The notes under the pieces are model-generated. The model did no database searches. It had not been told where the DNA came from and saw only the letters and a list, made by a program, of their open reading frames with translations. A program made the position numbers and the translations under genes. Of a stretch of DNA of 64,000 bases, positions 19,583 through 28,527 are shown in pieces (positions within the stretch are counted from its first letter, which is position 1; each line of letters opens with the position of its first letter). Source of the stretch: Streptomyces sp. NRRL B-24484 (lineage in GTDB: Bacteria > Actinomycetota > Actinomycetes > Streptomycetales > Streptomycetaceae); assembly GCF_000717715.1 (NCBI RefSeq), contig NZ_JOAI01000005.1, positions 1 through 64,000 on the forward strand, read 5' to 3'.

Positions 19583-20221
19583 ATGCGCAACAACCCTGGC
19601 GAGTCGATCCACGAGGCCGGTCCCGGCCCCGCCGCCCACCCGGACGGCCGTACCCGCTCAGCCCGTCCGGACGGCCGTACCCGCTCAGCCCGTCCGGTCG
19701 GCGCGGCCGCCCGGCTCGCGGCGGCGGTCCTGGCCGTCCTGGCCCTGCTGTTCGCGGCGGCCTGCAGCAGCAGCAGTTCCTCCGGTTCCTCCTCGCCCTC
19801 CCCGTCGGCACCCGCCACGACCGCGGCGAGTCCCTCGCCGACGGGCGGCGGTTCGGCACCGGCCGACGCGGAGGCCGCCAAGACGCAGATCAAGACCAAC
19901 TGGGAGAAGTTCTTCGACCCGGCCACGCCGATCGCCGACCGGGCCGCGCTGCTGCAGAACGGCGAGGCGCTCCAGCCCGCCCTGCAGGGCTTCGCCAACG
20001 ACCCGCGGGTCGGCCAGGTCAAGGCCACCGTGACCGACGTCCAGTTCACCTCCGACTCGGCCGCGACCGTGACGTACACGCTGACGCTGCAGGGCCAGAC
20101 CGTCGAACCGGCCGCGACCGGACAGGCCGTGCTGGACAACGGCACCTGGAAGGTGTCCACCAGCACCCTGTGCGGGCTGGTCGCCCAGGCCGGCGGCAGC
20201 GCGATCCCGGGATGCAGCTGA
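19583..20221 (+). CDS. Lipoprotein of unknown function, upstream of LivK
   Basis: A 212-residue protein with a long basic N-tail, a signal helix and a lipobox (LLFAAAC), a Ser/Pro/Thr-rich linker, then a small alpha-beta domain (residues about 95-212) typical of actinobacterial NTF2-like low-molecular-mass antigen-type lipoproteins (KTQIKTNWEKFFD; VTYTLTLQGQTV). The N-tail contains a 9-residue unit repeated twice (DGRTRSARP). Its stop overlaps the LivK start by 10 nt, implying co-translation with the substrate-binding protein. Confidence 0.8.
   Translation: MRNNPGESIHEAGPGPAAHPDGRTRSARPDGRTRSARPVGAAARLAAAVLAVLALLFAAACSSSSSSGSSSPSPSAPATTAASPSPTGGGSAPADAEAAKTQIKTNWEKFFDPATPIADRAALLQNGEALQPALQGFANDPRVGQVKATVTDVQFTSDSAATVTYTLTLQGQTVEPAATGQAVLDNGTWKVSTSTLCGLVAQAGGSAIPGCS
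19641..19694 (+). repeat. 27-bp tandem duplication in the lipoprotein gene
   Basis: Two exact 27-bp units encode a repeated nine-residue segment before the signal helix. The duplication is in frame, so it lengthens the basic N-tail without breaking the gene. Confidence 0.75.
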
Positions 20222-21585
20222 CCGGGCTCCGACGGGCGGCCCGGCACGCCGCGGCCGCCCGCACCGGCCTGCTCGCGGCCTCGGCCGCACTGCTGCTGAC
20301 CGTCGCCGGCTGCGGCAGCCGCCTGCCGGAGAGCGCCTTCGGCACACCTCCGGCGGGCGGCACCGTCGACCGGACCACCGACACCGGCGCCGACGCCCGC
20401 AGCGTCAAGATCGGCATCATCACCTCGCTCACCAGCCCCGTCGGCTCGGAGACCTTCGCCGGGCCGCGCTTCGGCGCCCTCGCCTTCTTCAAGGCCCTGA
20501 ACGACGCCGGCGGGGTGCACGGCCGGACGGTGCAGGTCGTGACATGCGACGACGGCGGCAGCGGCATCGGCAACCAGGACTGCGTGCACCGGATGATCGA
20601 CAAGGAGAAGGTCTTCGCCCTGGTCTCCGGCAGCGTCCTGGTCTACGCGGGCGCGCCGTACGTCAGCGCCAGGGGCGTGCCGGACGTCGGCGGGCAGCCC
20701 ATCGGCACCGCCTACGACCAGTGGCCGCACCTGTACGGCATCTACGGCAGCAGCGCCCCGCGGGACGGCCGCTCGGTCGGCTGGGACGGCGTCCTCTACC
20801 AGAGCACCGAGGTCTACCGCTTCTTCAAGGAGAAGCTGGGCGCCCGCACGGCCGCCGTCGTCGCCTACGACCAGGCCGACTCGGCCCGCTACGCCCGGCA
20901 GTTGACCGAGGCGCTGAAGGCGGAGGGTTACCAGGTGCTCGACCAGACCGTCGACCTGGCGCTGCCCGGCTTCCAGGCGGTCGCCGCGGCGATGAAGGCC
21001 GCCGGCACCGAGCTGCTCTTCGACGCCATGGACACCCGTGGCAACGCCGGGCTCTGCCAGGCCCTGGACGCCGCCGGGGTGCACCTCAAGGCCAAGGTGA
21101 CCAACGTACAGAACTGGACGGCCACCGTCGGCACCGACTACAAGGACTCCCCCGGCTGCCGGTCGGTGCTGTGGGCCACCTCGTCCAGCCAGAACTACGA
21201 GGACACCCGCCAACCGGCCGTGCGGGCCTTCCGCAACGCCATGGCCAAGTTCTACCCCGAGCGCGAGGGGCTGCTCTCCGCCTGGGAGTTGGAGGGCTGG
21301 GCCGGGGCGCAGTGGCTCACCGACGCGATGGACTCCTGCGGCGCCGACCTCACCCGCGGCTGCGTCGAGGACTTCATGAACCGCAGCACCCCGTACGACG
21401 CGCACGGCCTGCTGCTGCCGGCCGACTTCGTCCCGACCCCGCGGCCGACCGGGCTGCTCAGGGCCTGCCTCAACGCGGCCCGCTGGGAGGACTCCGCCCA
21501 GGACGGGCACGGCGGCTGGGTCACCCAGGTGCCCGACATGGACACCAACTGCTACGACGTCCCGCAGCTGCCGTACCGGCCCTGA
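20212..21585 (+). CDS. livK: LivK-like substrate-binding lipoprotein of the ABC transporter
   Basis: A 457-residue periplasmic-binding-type lipoprotein (lipobox LLTVAGC near residue 32). It has a type I binding fold (SVKIGIITSLTSPVGS, FKALNDAGGVHGRTVQV, FALVSGSVLVYAGAP). It would capture branched-chain amino acids or another small ligand for the divergently encoded permease and ATPases. ATG 20212 lies within the end of the preceding lipoprotein gene. Confidence 0.88.
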   Translation: MQLTGLRRAARHAAAARTGLLAASAALLLTVAGCGSRLPESAFGTPPAGGTVDRTTDTGADARSVKIGIITSLTSPVGSETFAGPRFGALAFFKALNDAGGVHGRTVQVVTCDDGGSGIGNQDCVHRMIDKEKVFALVSGSVLVYAGAPYVSARGVPDVGGQPIGTAYDQWPHLYGIYGSSAPRDGRSVGWDGVLYQSTEVYRFFKEKLGARTAAVVAYDQADSARYARQLTEALKAEGYQVLDQTVDLALPGFQAVAAAMKAAGTELLFDAMDTRGNAGLCQALDAAGVHLKAKVTNVQNWTATVGTDYKDSPGCRSVLWATSSSQNYEDTRQPAVRAFRNAMAKFYPEREGLLSAWELEGWAGAQWLTDAMDSCGADLTRGCVEDFMNRSTPYDAHGLLLPADFVPTPRPTGLLRACLNAARWEDSAQDGHGGWVTQVPDMDTNCYDVPQLPYRP

Positions 21586-21726
21586 GGGGTGGTGGGACGG
21601 CCGGCGCGGGCCGCGGTGTGGCGAACGTCGCAGGTGGTCGGGGGCGGGGTTCGGCCTTCGGCCGGCGACGGGGCGCGGAGCGGCCGGTAGGCTGCCGCTG
21701 CCCCGTCCGAGCTGCAAGGAGTCCCC

Positions 21727-22977
21727 TTGGCCACCGCCGTGCCCGCGTCCGTGATCACCGTCGTCGGGGTCGGTGCGGACGGCTGGGAGGGCCTCGCGCC
21801 CGCCGCCCGGGAGGCACTGCTCTGGGCGGCGACCGTGCTCGGCGGCCCGCGCCAGCTGGAGCTGCTGCCGCCGGAGGTCACCGCCGTACGGGTGCCGTGG
21901 CCGAGCCCGCTGCGCCCCGCCGTACCGGGGCTGCTCGCCGAGCACGGCGACCGGCGGCTGTGCGTCCTCGCCAGCGGCGACCCGATGTTCCACGGGATCG
22001 GCCGCGCCCTCGCCGAGACGGTCGGTGCCGGGCGGCTGCACGTGCTGCCGCACCCCTCCTCCGTCGCCTACGCCTGTGCGCGCCTCGGCTGGCCGCAGGA
22101 GGACACCGAGGTGGTCAGCACGGTCGGCCGGCCGCTGGCGAACCTCAACGCGGCGCTGTCCGACGGGCGGCGGCTGCTGGTGCTCAGCGCCGGCGCCGGC
22201 ACCCCCGCCGAGGTCGCCGCGCTGCTCACCGGCCGCGGTTTCGGCGCCAGCCGGCTGCGGGTGCTCGAACAGCTCGGCGGCGGCCGCGAGCGCGTCCTCG
22301 ACGGCACCGCCGCCGACTGGCCGCACCCGGCCGGCGACCCGCTGAACATCGTCGCCGTGGAGTGCGCCGGCCCGCGGGCGCAGCTCGTCCCCGGCCTGCC
22401 GGACGACGCGTACGAGCACGACGGCCAGCTGACCAAGCGCCACGTCCGGGCCGCGACGCTCGCCGCCCTCGCGCCCGCGGCCGGCGAACTGCTCTGGGAC
22501 ATCGGCGGCGGCTCCGGCTCGATCGCCGTGGAATGGCTGCGGGCGCACCGCAGCTGCCGGGCCGTCAGCGTGGAGCGGGACGCCGTCCGGGCCGACCGGA
22601 TCCGGCGCAACGCCGACGCGCTCGGCGTGCCGCGGCTGGAGGTGGTCACCGGCCGGGCGCCCGACGCGCTGGCCGGACTGCCGGTGCCGGACGCCGTGTT
22701 CATCGGCGGCGGGCTGACCGCGCCCGGGCTGCTGCAGGCCTGCTGGGACGCGCTGCCCGCGGGCGGCCGGCTGGTCGCCAACACCGTCACGCTGGAGTCC
22801 GAGGCGCTGCTCACCGAGTGGTACCGCCGGCACGGCGGGGAGCTGGTGAAGCTGGCGGTCGCGCACGCCGTACCGGTCGGCGGGTTCACCGGCTGGCGGC
22901 AGGCCATGCCGGTCACCCAGTGGTCGGCCGTCAAGACGTCCGAGGCCGGCCCGGCCGGCGTGGAGGAGGAGCAGTGA
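21727..22977 (+). CDS. cobL: Precorrin-6Y C5,15-methyltransferase (CbiE-CbiT fusion)
   Basis: A 416-residue bifunctional enzyme that methylates C5 and C15 of the corrin ring and removes the C12 acetate carboxyl. Residues 1-200 are the CbiE-type tetrapyrrole methylase (VITVVGVGADGWEGL; VLASGDPMFHGIG). Residues about 215-400 are the CbiT-type Rossmann methylase (LLWDIGGGSGSIAVEW). The start is TTG 21727, supported by AAGGAG 5 nt upstream. The stop overlaps the cobM GTG. Confidence 0.93.
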   Translation: MATAVPASVITVVGVGADGWEGLAPAAREALLWAATVLGGPRQLELLPPEVTAVRVPWPSPLRPAVPGLLAEHGDRRLCVLASGDPMFHGIGRALAETVGAGRLHVLPHPSSVAYACARLGWPQEDTEVVSTVGRPLANLNAALSDGRRLLVLSAGAGTPAEVAALLTGRGFGASRLRVLEQLGGGRERVLDGTAADWPHPAGDPLNIVAVECAGPRAQLVPGLPDDAYEHDGQLTKRHVRAATLAALAPAAGELLWDIGGGSGSIAVEWLRAHRSCRAVSVERDAVRADRIRRNADALGVPRLEVVTGRAPDALAGLPVPDAVFIGGGLTAPGLLQACWDALPAGGRLVANTVTLESEALLTEWYRRHGGELVKLAVAHAVPVGGFTGWRQAMPVTQWSAVKTSEAGPAGVEEEQ

Positions 22978-23735
22978 CCGTCTACTTCATCGGGGCCGGC
23001 CCCGGTGCCGCCGACCTGATCACCGTCCGCGGGCAGCGCACGCTGGCCGCCTGCGGGGTCTGCCTGTACGCGGGCAGCCTGGTGCCGCGCGAGCTGCTCG
23101 CCGAGTGCCCGCCGGACGCACGGCTGGTGGACACCGCCAACCTGGACCTCGACCGGATCGTCGCCGAGATCGCCCGCGCCCACGAGGAGGGGCAGGACGT
23201 GGCCCGGTTGCACTCCGGCGACCCCTCGGTGTTCAGCGCCGTCGCCGAGCAGATGCGGCGCCTCGACGCGCTCGGCATCCCGTACGAGGTGGTGCCCGGT
23301 GTGCCGGCCTTCGCCGCCGCGGCCGCCGCGCTCAAGCGCGAACTCACCGTGCCGACGGTCGGTCAGACCGTCATCCTCACCCGGGTCTCCCGGCAGGCCA
23401 CCCCGATGCCCGAGGGCGAGGACCTCGCCACCCTCGGCCGCAGCGGCGCCCTGCTGGTGCTGCACCTCGCCGCCCGCTACGTCGACAGCGTCGTCGAGGA
23501 GCTGCTGCCGCACTACGGCGCCGACTGCCCGGCCGCCGTCGTCGCCATGGCCAGCCGCCCCGACGAGCTCGTGCTGCGCGGCACCCTCGGCGACATCGCC
23601 GAGCAGGTGAAGGCCGCCGGTGTGCTGCGGACGGCCGTCATCCTGGTCGGCCGGACCCTCGGCGCCGAGCAGTTCCGCGACAGCCACCTCTACTCCGCCG
23701 AGCGCGAGCGGCCGCACGAGCCCTGCGGCGCCTGA
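22974..23735 (+). CDS. cobM: Precorrin-4 C11-methyltransferase
   Basis: A 253-residue class III tetrapyrrole methylase acting at C11 (YFIGAGPGAADLITVRGQR; RLHSGDPSVFSAVAEQM). GTG 22974 overlaps the cobL stop (GTGA), with GGAGGAGG just upstream, so it is translationally coupled. It is full length. Confidence 0.95.
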   Translation: MTVYFIGAGPGAADLITVRGQRTLAACGVCLYAGSLVPRELLAECPPDARLVDTANLDLDRIVAEIARAHEEGQDVARLHSGDPSVFSAVAEQMRRLDALGIPYEVVPGVPAFAAAAAALKRELTVPTVGQTVILTRVSRQATPMPEGEDLATLGRSGALLVLHLAARYVDSVVEELLPHYGADCPAAVVAMASRPDELVLRGTLGDIAEQVKAAGVLRTAVILVGRTLGAEQFRDSHLYSAERERPHEPCGA

Positions 23736-23747
23736 CCTCCGGCGCCC

Positions 23748-24437
23748 TCACCCGGCGGGTGCCGCCAGCGCCGCCGTGAACGCGCGGGCCCGTCGGGTGA
23801 TCTCCGGCCAGTCGGCGGCGGCGACGACGGCCGGGGGGACGACCCCGGAGCCCGCGCAGACGGCGAGGGCACCGTGGTCGAGGAAGGCGGCGGCGTTGCC
23901 CGTGTCGACGCCGCCGGAGGCGACCAGCGGGACGCCCGGGTAGGGGCCGCGCAGGTCGGCGAAGTAGCCGGGGCCGAAGGTGCGGGCCGGGAATATCTTG
24001 ACCGCGGCCGCGCCCAGGTCGACGGCCTGCGCCACCTCGGTCGGGGTGAGCGCGCCGAGGACGACCGGGACGGCGGCCCGTGCCGCCGCGGCCGCGACCT
24101 CGGGCCGGCAGCCGGGGGTGACCAGGAAGCCGGCACCGGCGTCCACCGCCCGTTCGGCCTGCTCGGCGGTCAGCACCGTGCCGGCCCCGATCCGGTGCCC
24201 GGCCTCGGCCGCGCGCCGCAGGTGGGCGGTCACCTCGGGTGTGGTGAAGGTGAGTTCGACCCGATCGATGCCGCCGGCGGCCAGTGCCGCGCACAGCTCG
24301 GCGGCGTCCGGAATCCGCGGTGCACGGACCACGGCGATCACCCGCTCGGCGGCGAGCGCGGCCCGCAGGGCGGCGGACGCCGCGGCGGGGGTGGTGGCCG
24401 TGGCGGCGGCGGGGGTGGTGGCGATGGGTGCGGTCAC
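23748..24437 (-). CDS. eda: KDPG/KHG-type aldolase
   Basis: A 229-residue class I aldolase that cleaves 2-keto-3-deoxy-6-phosphogluconate-type substrates to pyruvate plus an aldehyde. The Schiff-base Lys is in LGAAAVKIFPA, and the catalytic Glu and substrate region in RVELTFTTPE and IGAGTVLTAEQ. It has an Ala/Thr-rich N-terminal tail of about 20 residues. GTG 24437 follows GAGGAG. It lies in one minus-strand unit with the D-aminoacylase gene and faces the sugar kinase, so a keto-deoxy acid made in this catabolic block is the likely substrate. Confidence 0.88.
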   Translation of the reverse strand: MTAPIATTPAAATATTPAAASAALRAALAAERVIAVVRAPRIPDAAELCAALAAGGIDRVELTFTTPEVTAHLRRAAEAGHRIGAGTVLTAEQAERAVDAGAGFLVTPGCRPEVAAAAARAAVPVVLGALTPTEVAQAVDLGAAAVKIFPARTFGPGYFADLRGPYPGVPLVASGGVDTGNAAAFLDHGALAVCAGSGVVPPAVVAAADWPEITRRARAFTAALAAPAG

Positions 24438-24487
24438 GGAATCCGGGCTCCTCGATGCGGTCGGGCGGGTGTGCCGTGCGTGGCGGC

Positions 24488-26098
24488 TCACCGGGCGCGG
24501 GTGCCGTCGGCGGTGCGGCGCAGGGTGCGGCCGGGCAGCGCGCCGGTGGGACGGCCGTCGGCGAGGACGGCGGTGCCGTTGACCCAGACGTGGGCGATGC
24601 CGGCGGCGGGTCGGCGCGGATGGTCGAAGGTGGCGGTGTCGCGGACGGTCGCCGGGTCGAGCAGCACCAGGTCGGCGTGGTGGCCGGGCCGGACGACGCC
24701 GCGGCGGTGGAGCCGGAGGCGGCGGGCCGGGCGGCCCGTCATCCGGGCGATCGCCTCCTCCAGGGTGAGCACGCCCTCGTCCCGTCCGTAGTGGCCCAGG
24801 TAGCGGGCGAAGGTGCCCCAGGCCCGCGGGTGCGGGCGGTCCCCGACGAGCAGGCCGTCGCTGCCGACGGTGTGCGCGGGATGCCGCATCACGGCACGGA
24901 CGTTGGCCTCGTCGCCGACGTGCTGGAGGATCGTGGTGGCCAGGCGGTCGCGGCGCAGCAGGTCGAGGAAGGCCTCGGTGCCGGTGGTGCCGTCCGCGGC
25001 GGCGACCTCGGCGACGGTGCGGCCGACCAGGGCGGCGAGGGCCGGGTCGCCGACGCCGGAGACCTGCACGGTGTGCCAGTCGGCGGTGACGCCGTGGCAG
25101 CCGTCGCTGCCGGTCTCCTCCAGGGCGGTGCGGATGCGTTCGCGGGCGGCCGGGTCGCCGAGCCGGGCGAGGGTGGCGTCCGGTCCGCCGGCGGCGGCCC
25201 AGCCGGGCAGCAGCGCGGCGAGGGTGGTGGAGCCGGGGAGGTAGGGGTAGCTGTCGAGGGTGACGTCGAGGCCCTCGGCGAGGGCGGCGTCGACCAGGGC
25301 GAGGAGTTCGCCGGCCCGGCCGCGGTTGACCTCGAAGTTCATGGTCGCGTGGGTGAGGTGCAGCGGGCAGCCGGAGGCGCGGGAGATCGCGATCATCTCG
25401 GCGTAGCCCTCCAGCGCGCCGGCGCCGTAGGAGCGCTGGTGCGGGGCGTGGAATCCGCCGGCGGCGGCCACCACCGCGCAGAGGGCGGCGAGTTCGGCCG
25501 TGCCGGCGTACATGCCGGGCGGGTAGCTGAGCCCGCTGGACAGGCCGACCGCGCCCTCGGCGAGGCCCTGGGCCACCAGGGTGCGCATCCGGTCGAGTTC
25601 GGCCTCGGTCGGCGGGCGGTCGTCCCAGCCCATGGCGAGCATCCGCACGCTGCCGTGCGGCACCAGGTAGCAGGTGTTGACGGCGGTGCCGGTGTCGAGC
25701 CGGTCGAGGTACTCGCCGACGGTGCGCCAGGTCCATTCGAAGCCGTCGGGGTCGCCGTTCCAGCCGGCGAGTTGGCGGCGCAGCGCGGGCAGGGTGGTGT
25801 CGTCGACGGGTGCGTAGGAGAGGCCGTCCTGGCCGAGGACCTCGCAGGTGACGCCCTGGGTGATCCGGGAGGGGTGGGCCGGTTCGACGAGCAGGCGCAG
25901 GTCGGAGTGGGTGTGCATGTCGATGAAGCCGGGGGCGAGGACGAGGCCGTCCGCGTCGATCGTGCGGCGGGCGCCGAGGTGCTCGCCGGGGCCGCCGACG
26001 GTGTCGATCAGGCCGTCCGTGACGGTGACGTCCGCGCGGCGGCGCGGGGCGCCGGTGCCGTCGACGACGACGGCGCCGCGGATCACCAGATCGGCCAC
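24488..26098 (-). CDS. N-acyl-D-amino-acid deacylase
   Basis: A 536-residue amidohydrolase of the D-aminoacylase/DAN family that removes the acyl group from N-acyl-D-amino acids. It has the metal motif GFIDMHTHSD, the conserved Cys segment (QGVTCEVLGQDG), LHLTHATMNF and late His/Asp motifs (HTVGSDGLLVGD). The start is GTG 26098, with AGGAG nearby; in-frame upstream codons run through the operator and are not used. The gene is divergent from the sugar kinase-IclR operon. Confidence 0.9.
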   Translation of the reverse strand: MADLVIRGAVVVDGTGAPRRRADVTVTDGLIDTVGGPGEHLGARRTIDADGLVLAPGFIDMHTHSDLRLLVEPAHPSRITQGVTCEVLGQDGLSYAPVDDTTLPALRRQLAGWNGDPDGFEWTWRTVGEYLDRLDTGTAVNTCYLVPHGSVRMLAMGWDDRPPTEAELDRMRTLVAQGLAEGAVGLSSGLSYPPGMYAGTAELAALCAVVAAAGGFHAPHQRSYGAGALEGYAEMIAISRASGCPLHLTHATMNFEVNRGRAGELLALVDAALAEGLDVTLDSYPYLPGSTTLAALLPGWAAAGGPDATLARLGDPAARERIRTALEETGSDGCHGVTADWHTVQVSGVGDPALAALVGRTVAEVAAADGTTGTEAFLDLLRRDRLATTILQHVGDEANVRAVMRHPAHTVGSDGLLVGDRPHPRAWGTFARYLGHYGRDEGVLTLEEAIARMTGRPARRLRLHRRGVVRPGHHADLVLLDPATVRDTATFDHPRRPAAGIAHVWVNGTAVLADGRPTGALPGRTLRRTADGTRAR

Positions 26099-26118
26099 CA
26101 GACCACTCCTCACCTGCA

Positions 26119-26139
26119 ATGTTGCGTTATTCGCAACAT
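26119..26139. promoter_or_regulatory. Perfect palindrome, likely IclR-family operator
   Basis: Arms ATGTTGCG (26119-26126) and CGCAACAT (26132-26139) flank TTATT, in the divergent region between the D-aminoacylase gene and the kinase-iclR operon. A further half site GTTGCG follows at 26142. It is AT-rich against its surroundings. The most likely ligand is the IclR protein encoded two genes away. Confidence 0.65.
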
Positions 26140-26142
26140 GCG

Positions 26143-26172
26143 TTGCGGATAGTGCCACGACGGTTCTAACAT
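26143..26172 (+). promoter_or_regulatory. Candidate promoter of the kinase-iclR-ridA operon
   Basis: TTGCGG (26143-26148), an 18-nt spacer, then TAACAT (26167-26172). The operator palindrome abuts the -35 element. Confidence 0.45.
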
Positions 26173-26239
26173 TCACGCCGAAGCGCGGTCAACGAGACGG
26201 GCGCGTCCGAGGGGCGCGCGGGCGGAGGGAGTGCGGCGG

Positions 26240-27310
26240 ATGGCGGAGCGGCCGGCCGGCCCGTGGGCCGTGTGCCTGGGCGAGTCGATGGCGGTGCTGC
26301 TGCCGGACGCCGCCGGTCCGCTGGAGGCCGCCGGCGGCTTCCGGCCGGCGGTGGGCGGTGCGGAGTCGAACACGGCGTGCGCGCTGGCCGCGCTGGGTGT
26401 GCCGACGGCCTGGATCGGCCGGGTCGGCGACGACGGGTTCGGGCGCATGGTCACCGCCGATCTGGCCGCCTGCGGGGTGGACGTCTCGGCCGTGGCGGTG
26501 GACCCGCACCGCCGCACCGGCCTCTACGTCAAGGAGACCGGCGGTTCGGCGCTGGCGCACGACCTCGGCCCGGGCCGCAGCCGGCTGCACTACTACCGGA
26601 CGGGCTCCGCCGCCTCCGCCCTCTCCCCCGCGCTGCTGGCCGACCCGGCCGCCGCCCGGCTGCTGGCCGGCGCCCGGCTGCTGCACCTGACCGGCATCAC
26701 CGCGGCGCTCTCCGACGACTGCCTGGCGCTCGTCCGTGCGCTGCTCGCCGACCGGCGGCCCGACCGGCTGGTCTCCCTCGACCTGAACTGGCGTCCGGCG
26801 CTCTGGCGGGGCCGCGACCCGGGGGTGCTGCCCGAACTGCTGGGCGCCGCCGACGTCCTGCTGCTGGGCGCGGACGAGGCGGCCGAGGCCCTCGGCACCG
26901 GGGACCCGGCCGCGCTGCGGGCCGCCTTCCCCGCCCCCGCGACCGTCGTCGTCAAGGACGCCGGCCACCGGGTCACCGCCCTGGACCGCTCGGGCGCCGC
27001 CGTCACCGAGCCGGCGCTCGCCGTCGAGGTGGTCGAGCCGACCGGAGCGGGCGACGCCTTCGCCGCCGGCTACCTGGCCGGCCTGCACCGCGGGCTGGAC
27101 GGCCGCCGCCGGCTGCGGCTCGGCCACCTCGCCGCGGCCTGCGCCCTGACCGCCCCCGGCGACCGCGGCAGGCTGCCCGCGCCCGGCGTGGTCGCGGCGC
27201 TGCTCGACGCCCCGGACGGGGACTGGGCGGCGACCCGGGTGGCCGCTGATGGCATCGTGTCCCCGGTACTCACCCGGCCGGCCGCGCACCTCGGAGCACC
27301 CACCCCATGA
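26240..27310 (+). CDS. PfkB-family sugar kinase (2-keto-3-deoxygluconate kinase-like)
   Basis: A 356-residue ribokinase-fold kinase (FRPAVGGAESNTACALAALG near the N terminus; catalytic base and anion hole in EPTGAGDAFAAGYLAG). Its similarity pattern suits KDG kinases, and the divergent KDPG aldolase gene supports that. ATG 26240 is chosen because GGAGGGAG ends 9 nt before it; GTG 26231 has no spacing to that site. The stop overlaps iclR by 4 nt. Confidence 0.88.
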   Translation: MAERPAGPWAVCLGESMAVLLPDAAGPLEAAGGFRPAVGGAESNTACALAALGVPTAWIGRVGDDGFGRMVTADLAACGVDVSAVAVDPHRRTGLYVKETGGSALAHDLGPGRSRLHYYRTGSAASALSPALLADPAAARLLAGARLLHLTGITAALSDDCLALVRALLADRRPDRLVSLDLNWRPALWRGRDPGVLPELLGAADVLLLGADEAAEALGTGDPAALRAAFPAPATVVVKDAGHRVTALDRSGAAVTEPALAVEVVEPTGAGDAFAAGYLAGLHRGLDGRRRLRLGHLAAACALTAPGDRGRLPAPGVVAALLDAPDGDWAATRVAADGIVSPVLTRPAAHLGAPTP

Positions 27311-28050
27311 GCCAGACCGTCACCCGCGCCCTGCGCCTGCTCGCCGAGCTCGGCGAGGGCGAACGCTCCCTCGACCAGCTGGCGGCGGTGCTCGGGGTGC
27401 ACAAGACCACCGTGCTGCGGCTGCTGCAGAGCCTGGAGGAGGGCCGGTTCGTGCACCGCGACGCCGCCCACCGCTACCACCTCGGGGCCGGCCTGTTCGC
27501 GCTGTCGAGCCTGGCGCTGGAGCAGCGCGGCATCCGCCGCACCGCGGCACCGCACCTCGCCGAGCTGAACGCGGCGACCGGCCAGACGGTGCACCTGGCC
27601 GCGTACGAGGGCGGCGAGGTGGTCTACATCGACAAGTACGACTCCCGGCAGCCGGTGCGGATGTACTCCCGGATCGGGCTGCGGGCCTCGCTGCACTGCA
27701 CCGCGGTGGCGAAGGTGCTGCTGGCCGACCTGCCGCCGGCCGAGCGCCGCAGGGTGGCCGCCGCGGTCGAGTACACCCCGCACACGGCGAACACGATCAC
27801 CGGGCCGAAGCAGCTGCTCGCCGAGCTGGAGCAGGTCGCGGCCCGGGGCTGGGCGCAGGACCACGCCGAGCACGAGCCGTTCATCAACTGCGTGGCCGCG
27901 CCCGTCCGGGACGTCTCCGGGCGGGTCGTCGCCGCCGCGTCGGTCTCGGTGCCGGACGTGGTGCTGCCCTACGAGCAGGTGCTGGAGCTGCTGCCGCAGC
28001 TGCTGGCCACGGCCCGGGCGATCTCCGCCGACGCGGGCGCCCCCGCCTGA
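27307..28050 (+). CDS. IclR-family transcriptional regulator
   Basis: A 247-residue regulator with an N-terminal winged helix (SLDQLAAVLGVHKTTVLRLLQ) and a C-terminal GAF-like ligand domain (GQTVHLAAYEGGEVVYIDK; HTANTITGPKQLLAEL). It is coupled to the kinase gene through an ATGA overlap. It probably controls both divergent units through the palindrome at 26119-26139; the effector might be a keto-deoxy acid or D-amino acid. Confidence 0.92.
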   Translation: MSQTVTRALRLLAELGEGERSLDQLAAVLGVHKTTVLRLLQSLEEGRFVHRDAAHRYHLGAGLFALSSLALEQRGIRRTAAPHLAELNAATGQTVHLAAYEGGEVVYIDKYDSRQPVRMYSRIGLRASLHCTAVAKVLLADLPPAERRRVAAAVEYTPHTANTITGPKQLLAELEQVAARGWAQDHAEHEPFINCVAAPVRDVSGRVVAAASVSVPDVVLPYEQVLELLPQLLATARAISADAGAPA

Positions 28051-28109
28051 TCCCTCCCGATCCCTCCTGATCATCGATGAGTCCGATCCCGCGAGAGGAA
28101 GCACACCGC

Positions 28110-28517
28110 ATGACCGAGAAGACCGAGGTCCGCACGGACGGCGCCCCCGCCCCCGCCTGGATGTTCTCCCAGGGGGTGCGCAAGGGCCCGATCCTGCAGG
28201 TCTCCGGCCAGGGCCCGCAGGACCCGGCGACCGGGGAGTACCTGTACCCCGGCGACGTGCGGGCGCAGACCCGGCGGACGCTGGAGAACGTCAAGGCGAT
28301 CGTCGAGGCGGGCGGCGGCACCGTCGAGGACGTGGTGATGTTCCGCGTCTACCTGACGAAGCGTTCGGACTTCGCGGAGATGAACGCGGCCTACGCGGCC
28401 TTCGTCGAGGAGAACATCGCCCCGGGCGGGGTGAAGCCGTGCCGGACGACCGTGATGGTCGAACTGCCGCAGGAGCCGATGCTGGTGGAGATCGACGCGC
28501 AGGCCGTCATCGGCTGA
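28110..28517 (+). CDS. ridA: RidA family enamine/imine deaminase
   Basis: A 135-residue YjgF/YER057c/UK114-family protein (FSQGVRKGPILQVSGQ; CRTTVMVELPQEPMLVEID with the substrate-binding Arg). It hydrolyses reactive 2-aminoacrylate-type enamines produced by PLP enzymes or amino-acid oxidases. Its place after iclR, next to a D-aminoacylase, fits clean-up of imines from D-amino-acid breakdown. ATG 28110 follows GAGAGGAAG. Confidence 0.9.
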   Translation: MTEKTEVRTDGAPAPAWMFSQGVRKGPILQVSGQGPQDPATGEYLYPGDVRAQTRRTLENVKAIVEAGGGTVEDVVMFRVYLTKRSDFAEMNAAYAAFVEENIAPGGVKPCRTTVMVELPQEPMLVEIDAQAVIG

Positions 28518-28527
28518 GCGGCGCCCG

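Noticed and set aside
21586-21726. Second cobalamin riboswitch before cobL
   Set aside because: No B12 box (GCCACTG) or flanking aptamer motifs are present.
20544-23735. Plus-strand open frame of over 1,000 codons covering LivK and cobL before cobM
   Set aside because: Only its last 253 codons (cobM) are real; the rest is an alternative-frame shadow of LivK and cobL.
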